Positions 47,921 to 47,938 of a DNA stretch of 47,938 nucleotides are shown here, piece by piece (position 1 is the stretch's first letter; every line of letters begins with the position of its first letter). A program made the translations under genes and the position numbers. A model generated the notes under the pieces. That model saw only the letters and a program-made list of their open reading frames with translations. It had not been told where the DNA came from and ran no database searches. The stretch is taken from the NCBI RefSeq assembly GCF_014655955.1, contig NZ_BNBO01000068.1, positions 1 to 47,938 on the forward strand, given 5' to 3'. The stretch comes from Kitasatospora indigofera (GTDB taxonomy: Bacteria > Actinomycetota > Actinomycetes > Streptomycetales > Streptomycetaceae).

Positions 47921-47938
47921 GAAAAAGCGGCAACTGCC

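Noticed and set aside
47919..47938. Possible start MKKRQLP of a divergent gene at the right edge
   Set aside because: Only six codons are visible, no ribosome site precedes it, and the ATG overlaps the ATTGCAAT dyad that more likely lies in the promoter of a gene starting further right.

Overview
The window is 47.9 kb of very GC-rich DNA. Its codons nearly always end in G or C, it uses many GTG starts with GGAG/AAGGA ribosome sites, and it carries gamma-butyrolactone (GBL) signalling genes, an ECF41 sigma factor and SpoIIE-type phosphatases. All of this points to a Streptomyces-like actinomycete (Streptomyces, Kitasatospora or a close relative). It reads as accessory chromosome: signalling and specialised-metabolism genes, many regulators, and long intergenic stretches filled with short tandem repeats.

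Left part (1-15 kb). An acyl-CoA ligase, an SDR and a 25-residue ribosomal protein (probable bL37) lead into a GBL locus. That locus holds an ArpA/ScbR-like receptor (3147-3776, minus), a hugely expanded AfsA/ScbA-type synthase (3926-6439), a second TetR gene and a flavin-dependent monooxygenase that is also repeat-expanded. A minus-strand EamA - PaiB - B3/B4 operon, divergent from an XRE-cupin regulator, is bracketed by two tracts of one dispersed repeat family (8.5-9.76 and 13.1-13.99 kb). A MerR regulator and a small ORF follow, ending at a perfect 44-bp palindrome with an ARE core (ARE: the autoregulatory element bound by GBL receptors).

Middle part (15-27.4 kb). A candidate biosynthetic cluster is arranged around a TetR repressor and three copies of an AACCA-N6-TGGTT operator. 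On the minus strand are SDR, tautomerase and MFS exporter; on the plus strand are an AfsA-like hotdog protein, a DABB-fold protein, an unknown protein, a KAS III and a possible 36-residue peptide. Past a strong terminator lie a HAD phosphatase and, divergent from it, an acyl-CoA carboxylase beta/epsilon pair, with two ARE-like operators between them. ARE-like sites (ATACCTTC-N2-GAAGGTAT type) occur five times between 3.8 and 25.3 kb. They are the clearest sign that the left and middle parts form one signalling and biosynthetic system. My inference is that the carboxylase supplies extender units, KAS III and the AfsA proteins condense, HAD, SDR and the monooxygenase process the product, MFS exports it, and the receptors read it.

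Right part (27.5-47.9 kb). This is a set of largely independent regulatory and stress units: an isochorismatase-like hydrolase, an AraC/DJ-1 regulator, two membrane-linked SpoIIE phosphatases, a NarL-type two-component system beside a small secreted protein, an AA10 LPMO-like protein whose catalytic histidine is internal, RidA, a restriction endonuclease-TerD fusion, a DHA2 exporter, a membrane protein, an ECF41 sigma/CMD pair with a textbook ECF41 promoter, a membrane protein/HTH pair behind two TGTCAAG dyads, a probably frameshifted gene, and a GbsR/MarR regulator with a visible promoter and operator. No rRNA, tRNA, CRISPR array, insertion sequence or integrase was seen.
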